Part shown: one piece after another, positions 16,260 through 27,049 of the stretch | Layout of the letters: each line of letters starts with the position of its first letter | Numbering within the stretch: the first letter of the stretch is position 1 | Assembly: GCA_030041385.1 (NCBI GenBank) | Contig: JASHNY010000039.1 | Coordinates: 1-32,518 of the forward strand | Direction of reading: 5' to 3' | Length of the DNA stretch: 32,518 bases | Source of the DNA: Alphaproteobacteria bacterium | Lineage (GTDB): Bacteria > Pseudomonadota > Alphaproteobacteria > ATCC43930 > CGMCC-115725 | Made by a program: the position numbers and the translations under genes | The notes under the pieces: generated by a model | Seen by the model: only the letters and a program-made list of their open reading frames with translations | Database searches by the model: none | Told to the model about the DNA's origin: nothing

Positions 16260-18028
16260 TGCTGTCGGCCCAGCGCCAGGACGAGAACCCGTGCCGGCCG
16301 CGGCATTTCAAACCGCCGCCCTGCGCCCCCGTCGTCACCGATAGCGAGGCGAGCGCGCGGCTTGAAACCTGCCGCATGCGGCTGTTGTTCTCGGCGGCCG
16401 CGTTTGTGCTGATTTTCGTCGTCATCGGCCTGCGTCTCGTCGACATTGCGCTGATCCCTGGCGCCGCAGCCGAGCCGCACATCGCCCGCGTGGCACCGCC
16501 GCCGCCGGTGCCGGCGCGCGCCGACATCGTCGACCGCAACGGGCGCCTGTTGGCGACGATGATCGATTCGCCGAATCTTTACGCCGACACCCGCCAGATC
16601 ATCGACCCGCGCGAGGCGACCCGCGCATTGCTGACCGTGTTGCCGCAGCTCGACGCGGCCAAGGTTTACGCCGCGCTCACCTCGGGCAAGACCTTCGTCT
16701 ACCTGCAGCGGCACCTGACCCCGCGCCAGCAATACGACATCAACCGGCTCGGCATTCCGGGCTTCGAGTTCGAGCCGGGAACCCGCCGCTTCTATCCGCT
16801 CGGCGATCTGGCGGCGCATGTAGTGGGCTACACCGACATCGACGATAACGGCCGGGCGGGGCTGGAATACGACCTCAACGAAGAGCTGAAGAACCGCAGC
16901 CAGCCGCTGCAATTGTCGCTCGACTCGCGGGTCCAGTTCGTGTTGCGCGACGAATTGCAGAAAGTTGTCAACAACTTCACCGCCAAGGGCGCGGCCGGCA
17001 TTGTGATGAACGTGCGCACCGGCGAGATCGTGGCGATGGTGTCGTTGCCCGATTTCGACCCCAACCATCCCGGCGCCGCGGAGCGCGATGTCGAGCCCGG
17101 CCACGTCAACCAGGCGATGTTCGACAAGGCCACGCTCGGCGATTACGAGCTCGGCTCGGTGATGAAAATCTTCAATACCGCGATGGTGCTGGACGACGGC
17201 GTATCGTCGATGACCTCGGAATACGACGCCAGCCACTCGATCCATATCGGCCGGTTCACGATCAGCGACTACCACGGCAAACACCGCTGGCTCAGCGTTC
17301 CCGAGATCTTCATCTATTCCTCGAATATCGGCTCGGCGCGCGAGGCGCTCGCCGCCGGCGCCGAGCGGCAGAAGGCGTTTCTCACCCGCCTCGGCCTGCT
17401 GACGCCGCCTAAAATCCAATTGCACGACGTGGCGATGCCGCACTATCCGAAGGACTGGCGCGAGATCAACGTGATGACGATCGCCTATGGGCACGGCATC
17501 GCGATCAGCCCGCTCGCCTGCATCACCGGGGTTGCCGCGATCATCAATGGCGGCATATTGCGCCCGGCGACGCTGCTGAAGGTGCCGCCGGGCACCGACC
17601 CGCCCGGAGTGCGGGTGATCTCGGCGCGAACCTCTGAGGAGATGCGCAAATTGATGCGGCTGGTGGTCGAGTACGGCACCGCCCGGTTCGCCGAAACCCC
17701 GGGCTACGTCGTCGGCGGCAAGACCGGCACGGCCGAAAAAAACAAACATGGCCGCTACGAATTGACGACGCTAGTTTCGACCTTTGTCGGCGCCTTTCCG
17801 ATGAACGATCCGCAATACGCCGTGCTGGCCCTGGTCGACGAGCCGCACGGCAACAAGGAAAGCCACGGCTATGCCACCGCCGGGTGGACCGTCGTTCCGG
17901 CGACGGGCCGCATCATCGAGCGCATCGCGCCGCTTTTGGGGGTGGCGCCGGTCGATGAATCCTCCCCCGCAATCGAGCAGTCGCTGCAGATTTCGAGCCT
18001 GCAGGGAAAACGGATTGAAGCTTACTGA
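16259..18028 (+). CDS. ftsI: Peptidoglycan transpeptidase FtsI (PBP3)
   Basis: A 589-residue class B penicillin-binding protein, the septal DD-transpeptidase that works with FtsW. A cytoplasmic tail and single TM helix (about 41-64) precede the pedestal domain (PARADIVDRNGRLLATMIDS). Catalytic motifs are S300-V-M-K303 (in YELGSVMKIF), S354-S-N356 and K488-T-G490 (GGKTGTAEK), so the active site is complete. SVMK differs from the more usual STFK. The start overlaps the ftsL stop by 1 nt and the 3' end overlaps murE by 14 nt. C-terminal residues after the transpeptidase domain are short. Confidence 0.97.
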   Translation: MLSAQRQDENPCRPRHFKPPPCAPVVTDSEASARLETCRMRLLFSAAAFVLIFVVIGLRLVDIALIPGAAAEPHIARVAPPPPVPARADIVDRNGRLLATMIDSPNLYADTRQIIDPREATRALLTVLPQLDAAKVYAALTSGKTFVYLQRHLTPRQQYDINRLGIPGFEFEPGTRRFYPLGDLAAHVVGYTDIDDNGRAGLEYDLNEELKNRSQPLQLSLDSRVQFVLRDELQKVVNNFTAKGAAGIVMNVRTGEIVAMVSLPDFDPNHPGAAERDVEPGHVNQAMFDKATLGDYELGSVMKIFNTAMVLDDGVSSMTSEYDASHSIHIGRFTISDYHGKHRWLSVPEIFIYSSNIGSAREALAAGAERQKAFLTRLGLLTPPKIQLHDVAMPHYPKDWREINVMTIAYGHGIAISPLACITGVAAIINGGILRPATLLKVPPGTDPPGVRVISARTSEEMRKLMRLVVEYGTARFAETPGYVVGGKTGTAEKNKHGRYELTTLVSTFVGAFPMNDPQYAVLALVDEPHGNKESHGYATAGWTVVPATGRIIERIAPLLGVAPVDESSPAIEQSLQISSLQGKRIEAY

Positions 18029-19508
18029 GCTGATGCAATTCGCCGCCGTTTCCCCCTCGGCGGATTTGTCGATCGCCGACCCCGAGATCGCCGGCCTGGC
18101 GACCGATTCGCGGCAGGTTGAACCCGGTTTTCTGTTTGCGGCATGGCGCGGCACGCAGCGCGACGGGCGCCGCTTTGCCGGCGAAGCGGCATCGCGCGGC
18201 GCTGTCGCGATCCTGACCGACGATGCCGGCGCGCTCGACCTCGACCCCGACGCCCGCCGCCGCATCGCGATCGTCACCGCGGCCAACCCGCAGCATTGCC
18301 TCGCCCTCGCCGCTGCCCGCTTCTATGGGCGGCAGCCGGCGACGATCGCCGCCGTTACCGGCACCAACGGCAAAACCTCGGTCGCCCACTTCACCCGCGA
18401 AATCTGGTCGGCGCTCGGCCATCCGGCGGCGAGCCTCGGCACCCTCGGCCTGGTGACGCCGAGCGGGCGTCGGCCGGGTGCGCTGACGACCCCGGACCCG
18501 GTCGCACTGCATCGCGACCTGACGATGCTGGCCGCTTCTGGCATCGACCACGCGGCGATCGAGGCGTCCAGCCACGGGCTGGACCAGTGCCGTCTCGACG
18601 GGCTCGCAGTCGCCGCCGCGGCCTTTACCAATCTGACCCGCGACCATCTCGACTACCACCGCGACATGGCCGCCTACCGTGCCGCCAAGGAACGGCTGTT
18701 CACCTCGCTGCTGGCGGCTGACGGGCATGCCGTCCTCAACGCCGACAGTTCGGAATACCCGCGCCTTGCCGCGCTGTGCCGCGCCCGCGGCCAGCGGGTG
18801 ATCGCTTACGGCGGCACCGACGGCGCCGAGCTGCGGCTGCGCGAGCGCATTGCCGAGCCGGGCGGCCAGCGCCTCGGGCTCGATGTGTTCGGCACCCGGC
18901 ATCAATTGACGCTGCCGCTGGTCGGCGATTTTCAGGCGATGAACGCGCTGGCTGCGCTCGGCCTCGTCATCGCCACCGGGTCGCCGGCGGCGCCCGCAAT
19001 CGCCGCGCTGCAGCGGCTGCCGCCGGTGCCGGGGCGGCTGCAGTTCGTCGGGGCGCCGAACCGCGCCGCCGTCTACGTCGATTACGCCCATACGCCCGAT
19101 GCGCTGGCGACCGTGCTCGCCGCCTTGCGGCCCCATGCCGAGGGCCGGCTCGTTGTCGTGTTCGGCGCCGGCGGCGACCGCGACCGCGGCAAGCGCCCGC
19201 AGATGGGAAGGATCGCGAGCGAGCTCGCCGACCGCGTCTATGTAACCGACGACAATCCGCGCACCGAGGCGCCCGCAGAAATCCGCCGGGCGATCCTCGC
19301 CGCCGCGCCGCACGCGGTCGAGATCGGCGACCGCCGCGCCGCGATCGCCGCCGCGACCGGGGATCTGCGCCCCGGCGACGTGCTGGTCATCGCCGGCAAG
19401 GGCCATGAAAGCGGCCAGATCGTCGGCACCGAAATTCTGCCGTTCGACGATGTCGAGGTCGCACGCGCGGCGATCGCCGCGCCGGGCGAGGCGCAAGGCT
19501 CGGCATGA
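18015..19508 (+). CDS. murE: UDP-MurNAc-L-Ala-D-Glu:meso-diaminopimelate ligase
   Basis: A 497-residue Mur ligase that adds the third stem residue in the cytoplasm. The ATP P-loop is TGTNGKTS (115-122); IEASSHGLDQ and NLTRDHLDYH follow. D413-N-P-R416 is the meso-DAP specificity motif, at the same numbering as E. coli MurE, so this cell makes DAP-type peptidoglycan. The start is TTG 18015: it gives MKLTELM, the usual N-terminus, with AGGGAA 6 nt upstream. The frame is open further upstream inside ftsI, but that is a shadow. It overlaps ftsI by 14 nt and murF by 4 nt. Confidence 0.97.
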   Translation: MKLTELMQFAAVSPSADLSIADPEIAGLATDSRQVEPGFLFAAWRGTQRDGRRFAGEAASRGAVAILTDDAGALDLDPDARRRIAIVTAANPQHCLALAAARFYGRQPATIAAVTGTNGKTSVAHFTREIWSALGHPAASLGTLGLVTPSGRRPGALTTPDPVALHRDLTMLAASGIDHAAIEASSHGLDQCRLDGLAVAAAAFTNLTRDHLDYHRDMAAYRAAKERLFTSLLAADGHAVLNADSSEYPRLAALCRARGQRVIAYGGTDGAELRLRERIAEPGGQRLGLDVFGTRHQLTLPLVGDFQAMNALAALGLVIATGSPAAPAIAALQRLPPVPGRLQFVGAPNRAAVYVDYAHTPDALATVLAALRPHAEGRLVVVFGAGGDRDRGKRPQMGRIASELADRVYVTDDNPRTEAPAEIRRAILAAAPHAVEIGDRRAAIAAATGDLRPGDVLVIAGKGHESGQIVGTEILPFDDVEVARAAIAAPGEAQGSA

Positions 19509-20908
19509 CCCCGCTGTGGACCGCCGCCGAGGCTGCGGCCGCGACCGGCGGGACCGAGGCGGGCGACTGGTCCGCGACCGGCGTCTCGATCGACAGCCGC
19601 ACGCTGGCCGCGGGCGACCTGTTCGTCGCGCTCGACGGCCCCAACCACGACGGCCACGATTTCGTCGCCGCCGCCTTTGCCCGCGGCGCGGCAGCGGCGA
19701 TGGTGGCGCGCGATCCCGGCGCCGGAGCGCCGCCCGCGGGGCTGCTGCGCGTCCCGGACACGCTTGCCGGCCTTGCCGCGCTCGGCGCGGCGGCGCGGCG
19801 GCGCAGCAGCGCGCGCATCGTCGCGGTCACCGGCAGCGTCGGCAAAACCGGCACGAAGGAGGCCTTGCGCCTGGCGCTCGGCGCGAGCGGCGCGGTCGCC
19901 GCCTCCGCGGACAGCCTCAACAACCATTGGGGCGTGCCGCTGTCGCTCGCCCGCATGGCGCGCGACGCCGAGTACGGCGTGTTCGAGCTGGGCATGAACC
20001 ACGCCGGCGAGATCGCGGCGCTGACGCGGCTGGTGCGCCCGCACGTCGCGATCATCACGACGATCGCCCCGACCCATCTCGGCTTTTTTGCATCCGTCGC
20101 CGCGATCGCCGACGCCAAGGCCGAGATCTTTCTCGGGGTCGAGCCGGGCGGCGGCGCCGTTCTCAACCGAGACAACCGCTTTTTCGCGCGGCTGGCCGGC
20201 GCCGCCAAGGCGGCGGGCGCGACCGTGATCGGCTTCGGCGCGCACCGGCAGGCCGATGCCCGCCTCCTCGCCTGCACGCCCGACACCGAAGGCAGCGCGG
20301 TCGAGGCCGAGATCGCCGGCACCCGCATCGCCTATCGGCTCGGCATTGCCGGCCGGCACTGGGTGCTCAACTCCCTCGCCGTGCTGGCGGCGACGGTCGC
20401 TGCCGGCGGCAGGCTCGAACCGGCGGCGGCCGCCTTGTCGCGGCTCGAAGCGCCACCCGGCCGCGGGCGCCGCCACCAATTGTCGTGGCGCGACGGCACC
20501 CTGACGGTGATCGACGAAAGCTACAACGCCAGCCCGGCGGCGGTGCGCGCCGCATTAAACGTGCTGGGCGCAGCGGAGCCGGCACCCGGCGGGCGCCGCG
20601 TTGCAGTTCTCGGCGACATGCTCGAACTCGGCAGCCGGGCCGCGCGCTTGCACCGTGCGCTGGCCGAGCCGATGGCGGCGGCCAAGGTCGACCGTGCCTT
20701 TCTCGTCGGCTCGGCGATGGCCGCGCTGCACGACGCCTTGCCGGCGGCGATGCGCGGCGGGTTGTGGCCCTGCGCCGATGCCGCTATCCCTTCCATCCTC
20801 GATTTCCTTCGTCCTGGCGACGTGGTGACGGTCAAGGGCTCGCACGCCGGCCGGATCAGCCGCATCGTCGAACGGCTGCGGGCGCACGCGGCGCCCGGCG
20901 GAGCGTGA
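19505..20908 (+). CDS. murF: UDP-MurNAc-tripeptide:D-Ala-D-Ala ligase
   Basis: A 467-residue Mur ligase that attaches D-Ala-D-Ala to complete the UDP-MurNAc-pentapeptide. The N-terminal domain has [16 protein letters not shown] (28-43). The P-loop is [10 protein letters not shown] (110-119), followed by [13 protein letters not shown] and [12 protein letters not shown]. The C-terminal domain carries [17 protein letters not shown] and VLGDMLELG. All features are normal. The ATG overlaps the murE stop (ATGA), and mraY begins 4 nt after its stop. Confidence 0.97.
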   Translation: MTPLWTAAEAAAATGGTEAGDWSATGVSIDSRTLAAGDLFVALDGPNHDGHDFVAAAFARGAAAAMVARDPGAGAPPAGLLRVPDTLAGLAALGAAARRRSSARIVAVTGSVGKTGTKEALRLALGASGAVAASADSLNNHWGVPLSLARMARDAEYGVFELGMNHAGEIAALTRLVRPHVAIITTIAPTHLGFFASVAAIADAKAEIFLGVEPGGGAVLNRDNRFFARLAGAAKAAGATVIGFGAHRQADARLLACTPDTEGSAVEAEIAGTRIAYRLGIAGRHWVLNSLAVLAATVAAGGRLEPAAAALSRLEAPPGRGRRHQLSWRDGTLTVIDESYNASPAAVRAALNVLGAAEPAPGGRRVAVLGDMLELGSRAARLHRALAEPMAAAKVDRAFLVGSAMAALHDALPAAMRGGLWPCADAAIPSILDFLRPGDVVTVKGSHAGRISRIVERLRAHAAPGGA

Positions 20909-20912
20909 GTGC

Positions 20913-22001
20913 ATGCTGTATCCGTTGCTTTTTCCGCTCGCCAACCAGTTCCAGGCGTTCAACCTGTTCCGCTACATCACGTTCCGGTCCGGCGGCGCGG
21001 TCGTCACCGCGCTGCTGATCAGCTTCATCGCCGGGCCGCGAATCATCGCCTGGCTCAGATCGAAGCAGGGCGACGGCCAGCCGATTCGCACCGATGGGCC
21101 CGAGAGCCACCTGGTGCGCAAAAAGGGCACGCCGACGATGGGCGGGGTTCTGATCCTGCTGGCGCTGACGGTCTCGACCCTGCTGTGGGCGGACCTGACC
21201 AACCCTTATGTGTGGATCGTGCTGCTGGTGACGGCCGGGTTCGGCCTGATCGGGTTTTTCGACGACTACGCGAAATTGTCGCGGCGCTCGCATCGCGGCC
21301 TTCCTGGCCGCTTGAAGCTGCTGCTCGAAGCGCTGCTCGCCGCGATCGCCTGCGCGGTTCTCGCCTACATCATGCCACCGTCGCTGGCCCACACGGTCGC
21401 GGTGCCGTTTTTCAAGAACGCGCTGTTGAACCTGCATTGGCTGTTCCTGCCGTTCGGGATTTTCGTCGTGACCGGCGCGTCCAACGCCGTCAACCTGACC
21501 GACGGGCTCGACGGGCTCGCCATCGGCCCGGCGATGATCGCCGCCGGCTGCTTCGGCTTTATCGCCTACCTCGTCGGCAATGCGATCTTTGCCAACTATC
21601 TGCAATTGCACCATGTGCCGGGCGCCGGCGAGCTGGCCGTGTTCTGCGCCGCGATGGTGGGAGCGAGCCTCGGCTTCTTGTGGTTCAACGCGCCGCCGGC
21701 CTCGGTGTTCATGGGCGACACCGGCTCGCTGTCGATCGGCGGCGCGCTGGGCGCGATCAGCATCATCACCAAGCACGAGATCGTGCTCGCGATCATCGGC
21801 GGGCTGTTCGTGCTCGAAGCGGTCTCGGTGATCATGCAGGTCGCGAGCTTCAAACTGACCGGGCGGCGGGTGTTTCGCATGGCCCCCTTGCATCATCATT
21901 TCGAGCAGAAGGGGTGGGAGGAGCCGACCATCGTGATCCGCTTCTGGATCATTGCCTCGATCCTGGCGATCGCCGGGCTGTCGACGCTTAAATTGCGGTA
22001 G
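20913..22001 (+). CDS. mraY: Phospho-MurNAc-pentapeptide-transferase
   Basis: A 362-residue inner-membrane enzyme with about ten TM helices, making lipid I from UDP-MurNAc-pentapeptide and undecaprenyl phosphate. Signature residues are D117-D118 (GFFDDYAKL), [13 protein letters not shown] (191-203, magnesium site), D269 in FMGDTGSLS and H327-H329 in MAPLHHHFE. The N-terminal [10 protein letters not shown] is typical of proteobacterial MraY. There is a 4-nt gap from murF and 6 nt to murD. Confidence 0.98.
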   Translation: MLYPLLFPLANQFQAFNLFRYITFRSGGAVVTALLISFIAGPRIIAWLRSKQGDGQPIRTDGPESHLVRKKGTPTMGGVLILLALTVSTLLWADLTNPYVWIVLLVTAGFGLIGFFDDYAKLSRRSHRGLPGRLKLLLEALLAAIACAVLAYIMPPSLAHTVAVPFFKNALLNLHWLFLPFGIFVVTGASNAVNLTDGLDGLAIGPAMIAAGCFGFIAYLVGNAIFANYLQLHHVPGAGELAVFCAAMVGASLGFLWFNAPPASVFMGDTGSLSIGGALGAISIITKHEIVLAIIGGLFVLEAVSVIMQVASFKLTGRRVFRMAPLHHHFEQKGWEEPTIVIRFWIIASILAIAGLSTLKLR

Positions 22002-22007
22002 GCGGCG

Positions 22008-23399
22008 ATGGTCGTCGTCGACGGCTTTGCCGGACGAGACATCGGCGTGCTCGGCCTGGCGCGCTCGGGTCGCGCCGCCGGCGCCGCGCTTCGTGCCGGC
22101 GGGGCGCGGGCGATCGGCTGGGACGATTCGGCAAAGGTCCGCACCGCCGTCGAGGGCGAGATCCCGCTGGTCGCGCCCGACCGCCCGGAATGGGACCGGG
22201 TCGCCGCACTGGTCCTGTCGCCCGGCATCCCGCACAGCTTTCCGAAGCCGCATCCGCTGGTCGAACGCGCCCGCGCCGCCGGGGTCGAGATCATCGGCGA
22301 TCTCGAACTCCTCGGGCGGGCGCAGCCGCTGGCGCGCTATGTCGGGATCACCGGCACCAACGGCAAATCGACGACGACGGCGCTGATCGGGCACATCCTG
22401 CGCGCCGCCGGCATCACCGCCGAGATTGGCGGCAATCTCGGCACCCCGGCGCTGGCCCTGGCGCCGCTCGGGCGCGGCGGCGTGTATGTGCTCGAAGCCA
22501 GCTCCTACCAGCTCGAATTGCTGAGTTCGCTGGTGTTCGACGTCGCCGTCCTGCTCAACATCACGCCGGACCATCTCGACCGGCACGGCGGCATGGCCGG
22601 GTACATCGCCGCCAAGCAGCGCATCTTCGATCGCCAGGGCGCGGAGGCGACCGCCGTGATCGGCATCGACGACCCGATCTGCGCCGCGATCTGCGCGCGG
22701 ATGCAGGCTGCCGGACGGCAGCGAACCGTGCCGATCTCGGTCAAAGAGCCGGCACCCGGCGGCGTCTACGTCGATCGCGGCTGGCTGGTCGATGCCCTCG
22801 ACGACCGGCCCGAGCGGGTTCTCGACCTCGCCGCGGCCGAGCGCCTGCCCGGCACCCACAACTGGCAGAACGCGGTCGCGGCCTATGCCGCGGCGCGCCG
22901 GATCGGGGTTTCCGCGGCGCCGGCAGCCGCCGCGATCCGGTCGTTCCCGGGCCTCGCGCACAGACAAGAACTGGTAGATACGATTGACGGGGTGCGCTAT
23001 ATCAACGATTCGAAGGCAACCAATGCGGATGCGTCGGAAAAGGCGCTGATCTGCTACGACGCGATCTACTGGATCGCCGGGGGCCTCGCCAAGGCAGGGG
23101 GGATCGCTCCGCTCGCGCCCTATTTCGGCCGGTTGCGGCACGCGTTCCTGATCGGCAACGCGACGGAGGAGTTTGCGGCGACGCTCGACGGCAAGGTTCC
23201 TTACACCCGCTGCGGCGAACTGGCGGCCGCGGTGGCGGCGGCGGCGGAACGCGCCCGTGGCGACGGCGTGCCGGGCGCGGTCGTTTTGCTGTCTCCGGCC
23301 TGCGCCTCGTTCGACCAGTTCAGCGATTTCGAAGCCCGCGGCGACCGCTTTCGCGACCTCGTCGCCGCGTTGCATTCCGCAGCCGCCGGTTCACGGTGA
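22008..23399 (+). CDS. murD: UDP-MurNAc-L-alanine:D-glutamate ligase
   Basis: A 463-residue cytoplasmic ligase adding D-Glu, the second stem residue. The N-terminal Rossmann domain (IGVLGLARSGRAAG, 12-25) binds UDP-MurNAc-Ala. The P-loop is GTNGKSTTT (116-124). VLEASSYQLE and NITPDHLDRHG follow, and the C-terminal domain has YINDSKATNADAS and VLLSPACASFDQFSDFEARG, the standard MurD ending. ATG 22008 is 6 nt after mraY; ftsW starts 7 nt after the murD stop. Confidence 0.98.
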   Translation: MVVVDGFAGRDIGVLGLARSGRAAGAALRAGGARAIGWDDSAKVRTAVEGEIPLVAPDRPEWDRVAALVLSPGIPHSFPKPHPLVERARAAGVEIIGDLELLGRAQPLARYVGITGTNGKSTTTALIGHILRAAGITAEIGGNLGTPALALAPLGRGGVYVLEASSYQLELLSSLVFDVAVLLNITPDHLDRHGGMAGYIAAKQRIFDRQGAEATAVIGIDDPICAAICARMQAAGRQRTVPISVKEPAPGGVYVDRGWLVDALDDRPERVLDLAAAERLPGTHNWQNAVAAYAAARRIGVSAAPAAAAIRSFPGLAHRQELVDTIDGVRYINDSKATNADASEKALICYDAIYWIAGGLAKAGGIAPLAPYFGRLRHAFLIGNATEEFAATLDGKVPYTRCGELAAAVAAAAERARGDGVPGAVVLLSPACASFDQFSDFEARGDRFRDLVAALHSAAAGSR

Positions 23400-23406
23400 G
23401 GCAATC

Positions 23407-24525
23407 ATGCGATTCGCACGCATCGACCAGAGCCTTGTCGCGCGGTGGTGGTGGACGATCGACCGCTGGAATCTGGGCGCGCTCGGGGTATTGCTGGTCT
23501 GCGGCATCGTTCTCAGCCTGTCGGCGAGCCCGGCCGTCGCGCTCAGGCTGCATCTCGGCGCCTTGTATTTCGTTAAGCGCCAGATGGTGACGGCGCCATT
23601 GGCGCTGGCGATCATGATCTGGGTGTCGCTGCTGTCGCCGCGGTGGATCCGGCGGATCGCGGTTATCGGCTTCGTGATCTCGCTGGTGGCGCTGGCCCTC
23701 ACCTTTGTCATCGGGGTCGAGATCAAGGGCTCGCGGCGCTGGATCGACTTTGCCGGGCTGTCGCTGCAGCCGTCGGAATTCATCAAGCCGACCTTTGCGA
23801 TCGTCGCCGCGTGGCTGTTTGCCGAGCAGAAACAGCGGCCGAATTTTCCCGGCAACGCGATCTCGGTCATCCTGTTTGCCGCGATCATCGCCATGACGAT
23901 CATGCAGCCGGATATCGGCATGACGGTGGTGATCGCGGCGGTGTGGTTCTCGCAGTTTTTTATGACCGGGCTCCGGCTCTACTGGGCCGCCGTCGGCACG
24001 TTCGGCGGGCTCGCCGGCCTCGCCGGCGCCTATTTCTGGGTGCCGCATGTCACCGTGCGCGTGAACCATTTCCTCGACCCGGCGCTCGGTGACAGCTACC
24101 AGGTCAACCGCTCGCTCGAAGCCTTCGCCCATGGCGGGATCTGGGGCACCGGCCCGGGCGAAGGCACGATCAAGAACGTCTTGCCCGACGCCCATGCCGA
24201 TTTCGTCTTCGCCGTCGCCGGTGAGGAATTCGGCTTGATCGCCTGTCTGGCGATCGTCGCCCTGTTCGCCTTTATCGTGTTGCGCGGGCTGTCGCGGCTG
24301 ATGCAGGAGAACAACCTGTTCGTGCTGCTCGGCGCCAGCGGGCTGCTGATCCAGTTCGGGTTGCAGGCGGTCATCAACATGGCCTCGACCGTGCATCTGA
24401 TCCCGACCAAGGGCATGACGCTGCCGTTTCTGTCTTATGGCGGATCGTCGATGCTGGCCTTGGCGCTGGGCATGGGGATGGTGCTGGCCTTGACCCGCCG
24501 CCGGCTCGGCGGCGACCAGCTATGA
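23407..24525 (+). CDS. ftsW: Peptidoglycan glycosyltransferase FtsW
   Basis: A 372-residue SEDS polymerase with about ten TM helices, partner of FtsI in septal wall synthesis. Conserved stretches are [20 protein letters not shown] (108-127), [47 protein letters not shown] (periplasmic loop with the catalytic Asp) and [20 protein letters not shown] 23407 sits 7 nt after the murD stop with GTGAGG upstream as a weak ribosome site. An N-terminal WWWTIDRWN precedes TM1. Its end overlaps the murG ATG by 4 nt. Confidence 0.97.
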   Translation: MRFARIDQSLVARWWWTIDRWNLGALGVLLVCGIVLSLSASPAVALRLHLGALYFVKRQMVTAPLALAIMIWVSLLSPRWIRRIAVIGFVISLVALALTFVIGVEIKGSRRWIDFAGLSLQPSEFIKPTFAIVAAWLFAEQKQRPNFPGNAISVILFAAIIAMTIMQPDIGMTVVIAAVWFSQFFMTGLRLYWAAVGTFGGLAGLAGAYFWVPHVTVRVNHFLDPALGDSYQVNRSLEAFAHGGIWGTGPGEGTIKNVLPDAHADFVFAVAGEEFGLIACLAIVALFAFIVLRGLSRLMQENNLFVLLGASGLLIQFGLQAVINMASTVHLIPTKGMTLPFLSYGGSSMLALALGMGMVLALTRRRLGGDQL

Positions 24526-25628
24526 GCGGGCCGATCGTGCTCGCCGCCGGCGGCACCGGCGGTCACCTGTTTCCGGCCGAGGCCCTGGCCCGCCACCTCG
24601 CCGACAAGGGCATCGCGGTGCATTTGATAACCGACCGCCGGGTCGATGCCTTTGCCGAGACGCTGCCCGGCGTCGCGGTCAGCCGGGTGTGCGCCGGCCG
24701 GCTCGGCGGCGGGCCGCTGCACGCCGCCTGCGGCATCGCCGAGATCGCGGTCGGGATCGTCCAGGCGCGCCGCTTGCTGCGCCGGCTGATGCCGGCGGCG
24801 GTGGTCGGGTTCGGCGGCTATCCGTCGGTGCCGACGATGCTGGCGGCGGCGCAGCTCGGCTGCCCGAGCGTGATCCACGAGCAGAATGCGGTGCTCGGCC
24901 GCGCCAACCGCCTGCTCGCACCGCGCGCCCGGCGGATCGCCACCGGCTTTGCCGAGACCGCGGGGTTGCGCCCGGCGGACGGGGCCCGCAGCGTGCGCAC
25001 CGGAAACCCGGTGCGCCCGGCGATCCTCGCTGCGGCCAGCGCCTATGTTGCGCCCGCGCCGGGTCTGCCGGTCGAGCTGCTGGTCACCGGCGGCAGCCAG
25101 GGCGCCCGCGCCTTCAGCGAGATTGTGCCGCCGGCGCTCGCCGCCCTGCCCCCGGCCTTGCGCGCATCGCTGCGGGTGAGCCAGCAGGCCCGGCCCGAAG
25201 ACCGCGACGCGCTGGCGGAGCAATACCGGGCGCTCGGCATCGCCGCCGAGATCGACAGCTTCTTCACCGACGTGCCGGCTCGGCTGGCCCGCGCCCAGCT
25301 CGTGATCTGCCGCGCCGGCGCCTCGACCGTGGCGGAACTGGCCGCGATCGGCCGGCCCGGCCTGCTGGTGCCCTACCCGTTCGCCGCCGACGACCATCAA
25401 AGCGCCAACGCCCGCCAATTCGCCGCCGCCGGCGCCGGCTGGGTATTGCCGCAGGATGCGCTGACCCCCGCCGTGCTGGCGTCAAAGCTCGCCGAATTGC
25501 TCGGCGACCCGGCAACGCTGGGCGCGGCGGCCGCGGCATCGCGCAAGTTTGCCTGCGACGATGCCGCCGCCCGGCTGGCGGCGGTGGTCTTCGGCCTCGT
25601 CCCCGATCGCGTGGAGCAGGCGGCATGA
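24522..25628 (+). CDS. murG: UDP-GlcNAc:lipid I N-acetylglucosaminyltransferase
   Basis: A 368-residue peripheral-membrane GT-B transferase producing lipid II. The N-terminal glycine-rich loop [30 protein letters not shown] and [14 protein letters not shown] form the acceptor side. [14 protein letters not shown] and [20 protein letters not shown] with [10 protein letters not shown] form the donor UDP-GlcNAc site. The protein is complete. ATGA overlaps link it to ftsW upstream and murC downstream. Confidence 0.98.
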   Translation: MSGPIVLAAGGTGGHLFPAEALARHLADKGIAVHLITDRRVDAFAETLPGVAVSRVCAGRLGGGPLHAACGIAEIAVGIVQARRLLRRLMPAAVVGFGGYPSVPTMLAAAQLGCPSVIHEQNAVLGRANRLLAPRARRIATGFAETAGLRPADGARSVRTGNPVRPAILAAASAYVAPAPGLPVELLVTGGSQGARAFSEIVPPALAALPPALRASLRVSQQARPEDRDALAEQYRALGIAAEIDSFFTDVPARLARAQLVICRAGASTVAELAAIGRPGLLVPYPFAADDHQSANARQFAAAGAGWVLPQDALTPAVLASKLAELLGDPATLGAAAAASRKFACDDAAARLAAVVFGLVPDRVEQAA

Positions 25629-27049
25629 GAACCCTGCCGGCCACGCTCGGCCCGCTGCATTTCGTCGGCATCGGCGGCATCGGCATGAGCGGCATCGCCG
25701 AGGTCTTGTACAATCTCGGCTACCGGGTGCAGGGCAGCGACCTCGCCGCCAGCGCCAACACGCGGCGGCTCGCCGCGCTCGGCATTCCGGTAACGATCGG
25801 GCACCGGGCCGAAAACATCGGCGCTGGCGAGGTTGTCGTGGTGTCGTCGGCGGTCAAGCCCGACAACCCGGAATTGGTCGCGGCACGGGCGCGGCGGCTG
25901 CCGGTCGTGCGCCGTGCCGAGATGCTGGCCGAACTGATGCGGCTCAAATGGTCGATCGCCGTCGCCGGCACCCACGGCAAGACGACGACGACCTCGATGG
26001 TCGCGACATTGCTGGAAACGGCCGGGCTCGACCCGACCGTGATCAACGGCGGCATCATCAACGCCTACGGCACCAATGCGCGGCTCGGCACTGGCGAGTG
26101 GATGGTGGTCGAGGCCGACGAGAGCGACGGCACCTTTACCCGCCTGCCGGCGACGATTGCGGTCGTCACCAACATCGATCCCGAGCATCTCGATTTCTAC
26201 GGCGATTTCGCGGCCTTGCAGCAGGCGTTCGAAAGCTTTGTCGCCAACATCCCGTTCTACGGGTTTGCCGTGCTGTGCATCGATCATCCGGTCGTGCAGG
26301 GCATGATCCCGCGATTGTCGGACCGGCGCCTGTTGACCTACGGCTTCAGCCCGCAGGCCGATATTCGCGCCGCCAACGTCGTCGCCACGCGCGACGGGTC
26401 GCGCTTCGATGCGGTGATCACCGACCGGACCACCGAGCAGGAACGCACGATCGCCAACCTGTTCCTGCCGATGTTCGGCGACCACAACGTGCAGAATGCG
26501 CTGGCGGCGGTCGCGGTTGCCGAGGAGATGGGGCTCGGCGACGCCGTCGTCCGCGCCGCGCTGCGCAATTTCGAGGGGGTCAAGCGCCGCTTCACCAAGA
26601 CCGGCGAGTGGAACGGGGTCGCGGTCATCGACGATTACGGCCACCACCCGGTCGAGATCGCCGCCGTGCTGAAGGCGGCGCGCGCGATCGTCGCGGGCAA
26701 GGTGATCGCCGTCGTCCAGCCGCACCGCTACACCCGCGTGGCGCACCTGTTCGACGGGTTCTGCACCTGCTTCAACGATGCCGACGCGGTGCTGGTCGCA
26801 GACATCTACGCCGCCGGCGAGACCCCGATCGACGGTGTCAGCCGCGACGCGCTGGTCGCCGGCATCCTCGCCCATGGCCACCGCAACGTGCGTGCGCTGG
26901 AGGCAGCCGACGACCTCGCGCCGGCCGTCCGCACGCTGGCACGCCCCGGCGACATGGTGGTATGCCTCGGTGCCGGCTCGATCACCGGGTGGGCGAACAG
27001 CCTGCCCGCCGAGCTCGCCGCGCTCGACCAGCGGAGCCGCGTCGCATGA
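25625..27049 (+). CDS. murC: UDP-MurNAc:L-alanine ligase
   Basis: A 474-residue ligase adding the first stem amino acid. [20 protein letters not shown] (13-32) is the UDP-binding N-terminus, [12 protein letters not shown] (114-125) the P-loop, EADESDGTF and [11 protein letters not shown] the metal region, and [10 protein letters not shown] plus QPHRYTR mark the C-terminal domain. The murC frame is open for about 300 codons upstream through murG, which is a GC-rich coincidence; ATG 25625 is fixed by the family N-terminus. It overlaps murG and murB by 4 nt each. Confidence 0.98.
   Translation: MRTLPATLGPLHFVGIGGIGMSGIAEVLYNLGYRVQGSDLAASANTRRLAALGIPVTIGHRAENIGAGEVVVVSSAVKPDNPELVAARARRLPVVRRAEMLAELMRLKWSIAVAGTHGKTTTTSMVATLLETAGLDPTVINGGIINAYGTNARLGTGEWMVVEADESDGTFTRLPATIAVVTNIDPEHLDFYGDFAALQQAFESFVANIPFYGFAVLCIDHPVVQGMIPRLSDRRLLTYGFSPQADIRAANVVATRDGSRFDAVITDRTTEQERTIANLFLPMFGDHNVQNALAAVAVAEEMGLGDAVVRAALRNFEGVKRRFTKTGEWNGVAVIDDYGHHPVEIAAVLKAARAIVAGKVIAVVQPHRYTRVAHLFDGFCTCFNDADAVLVADIYAAGETPIDGVSRDALVAGILAHGHRNVRALEAADDLAPAVRTLARPGDMVVCLGAGSITGWANSLPAELAALDQRSRVA

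Noticed and set aside
24689-25624. murC frame open through most of murG
   Set aside because: Not a fusion: murG in its own frame is complete and carries all motifs, and the extension is Arg/Pro/Ala-rich shadow sequence.
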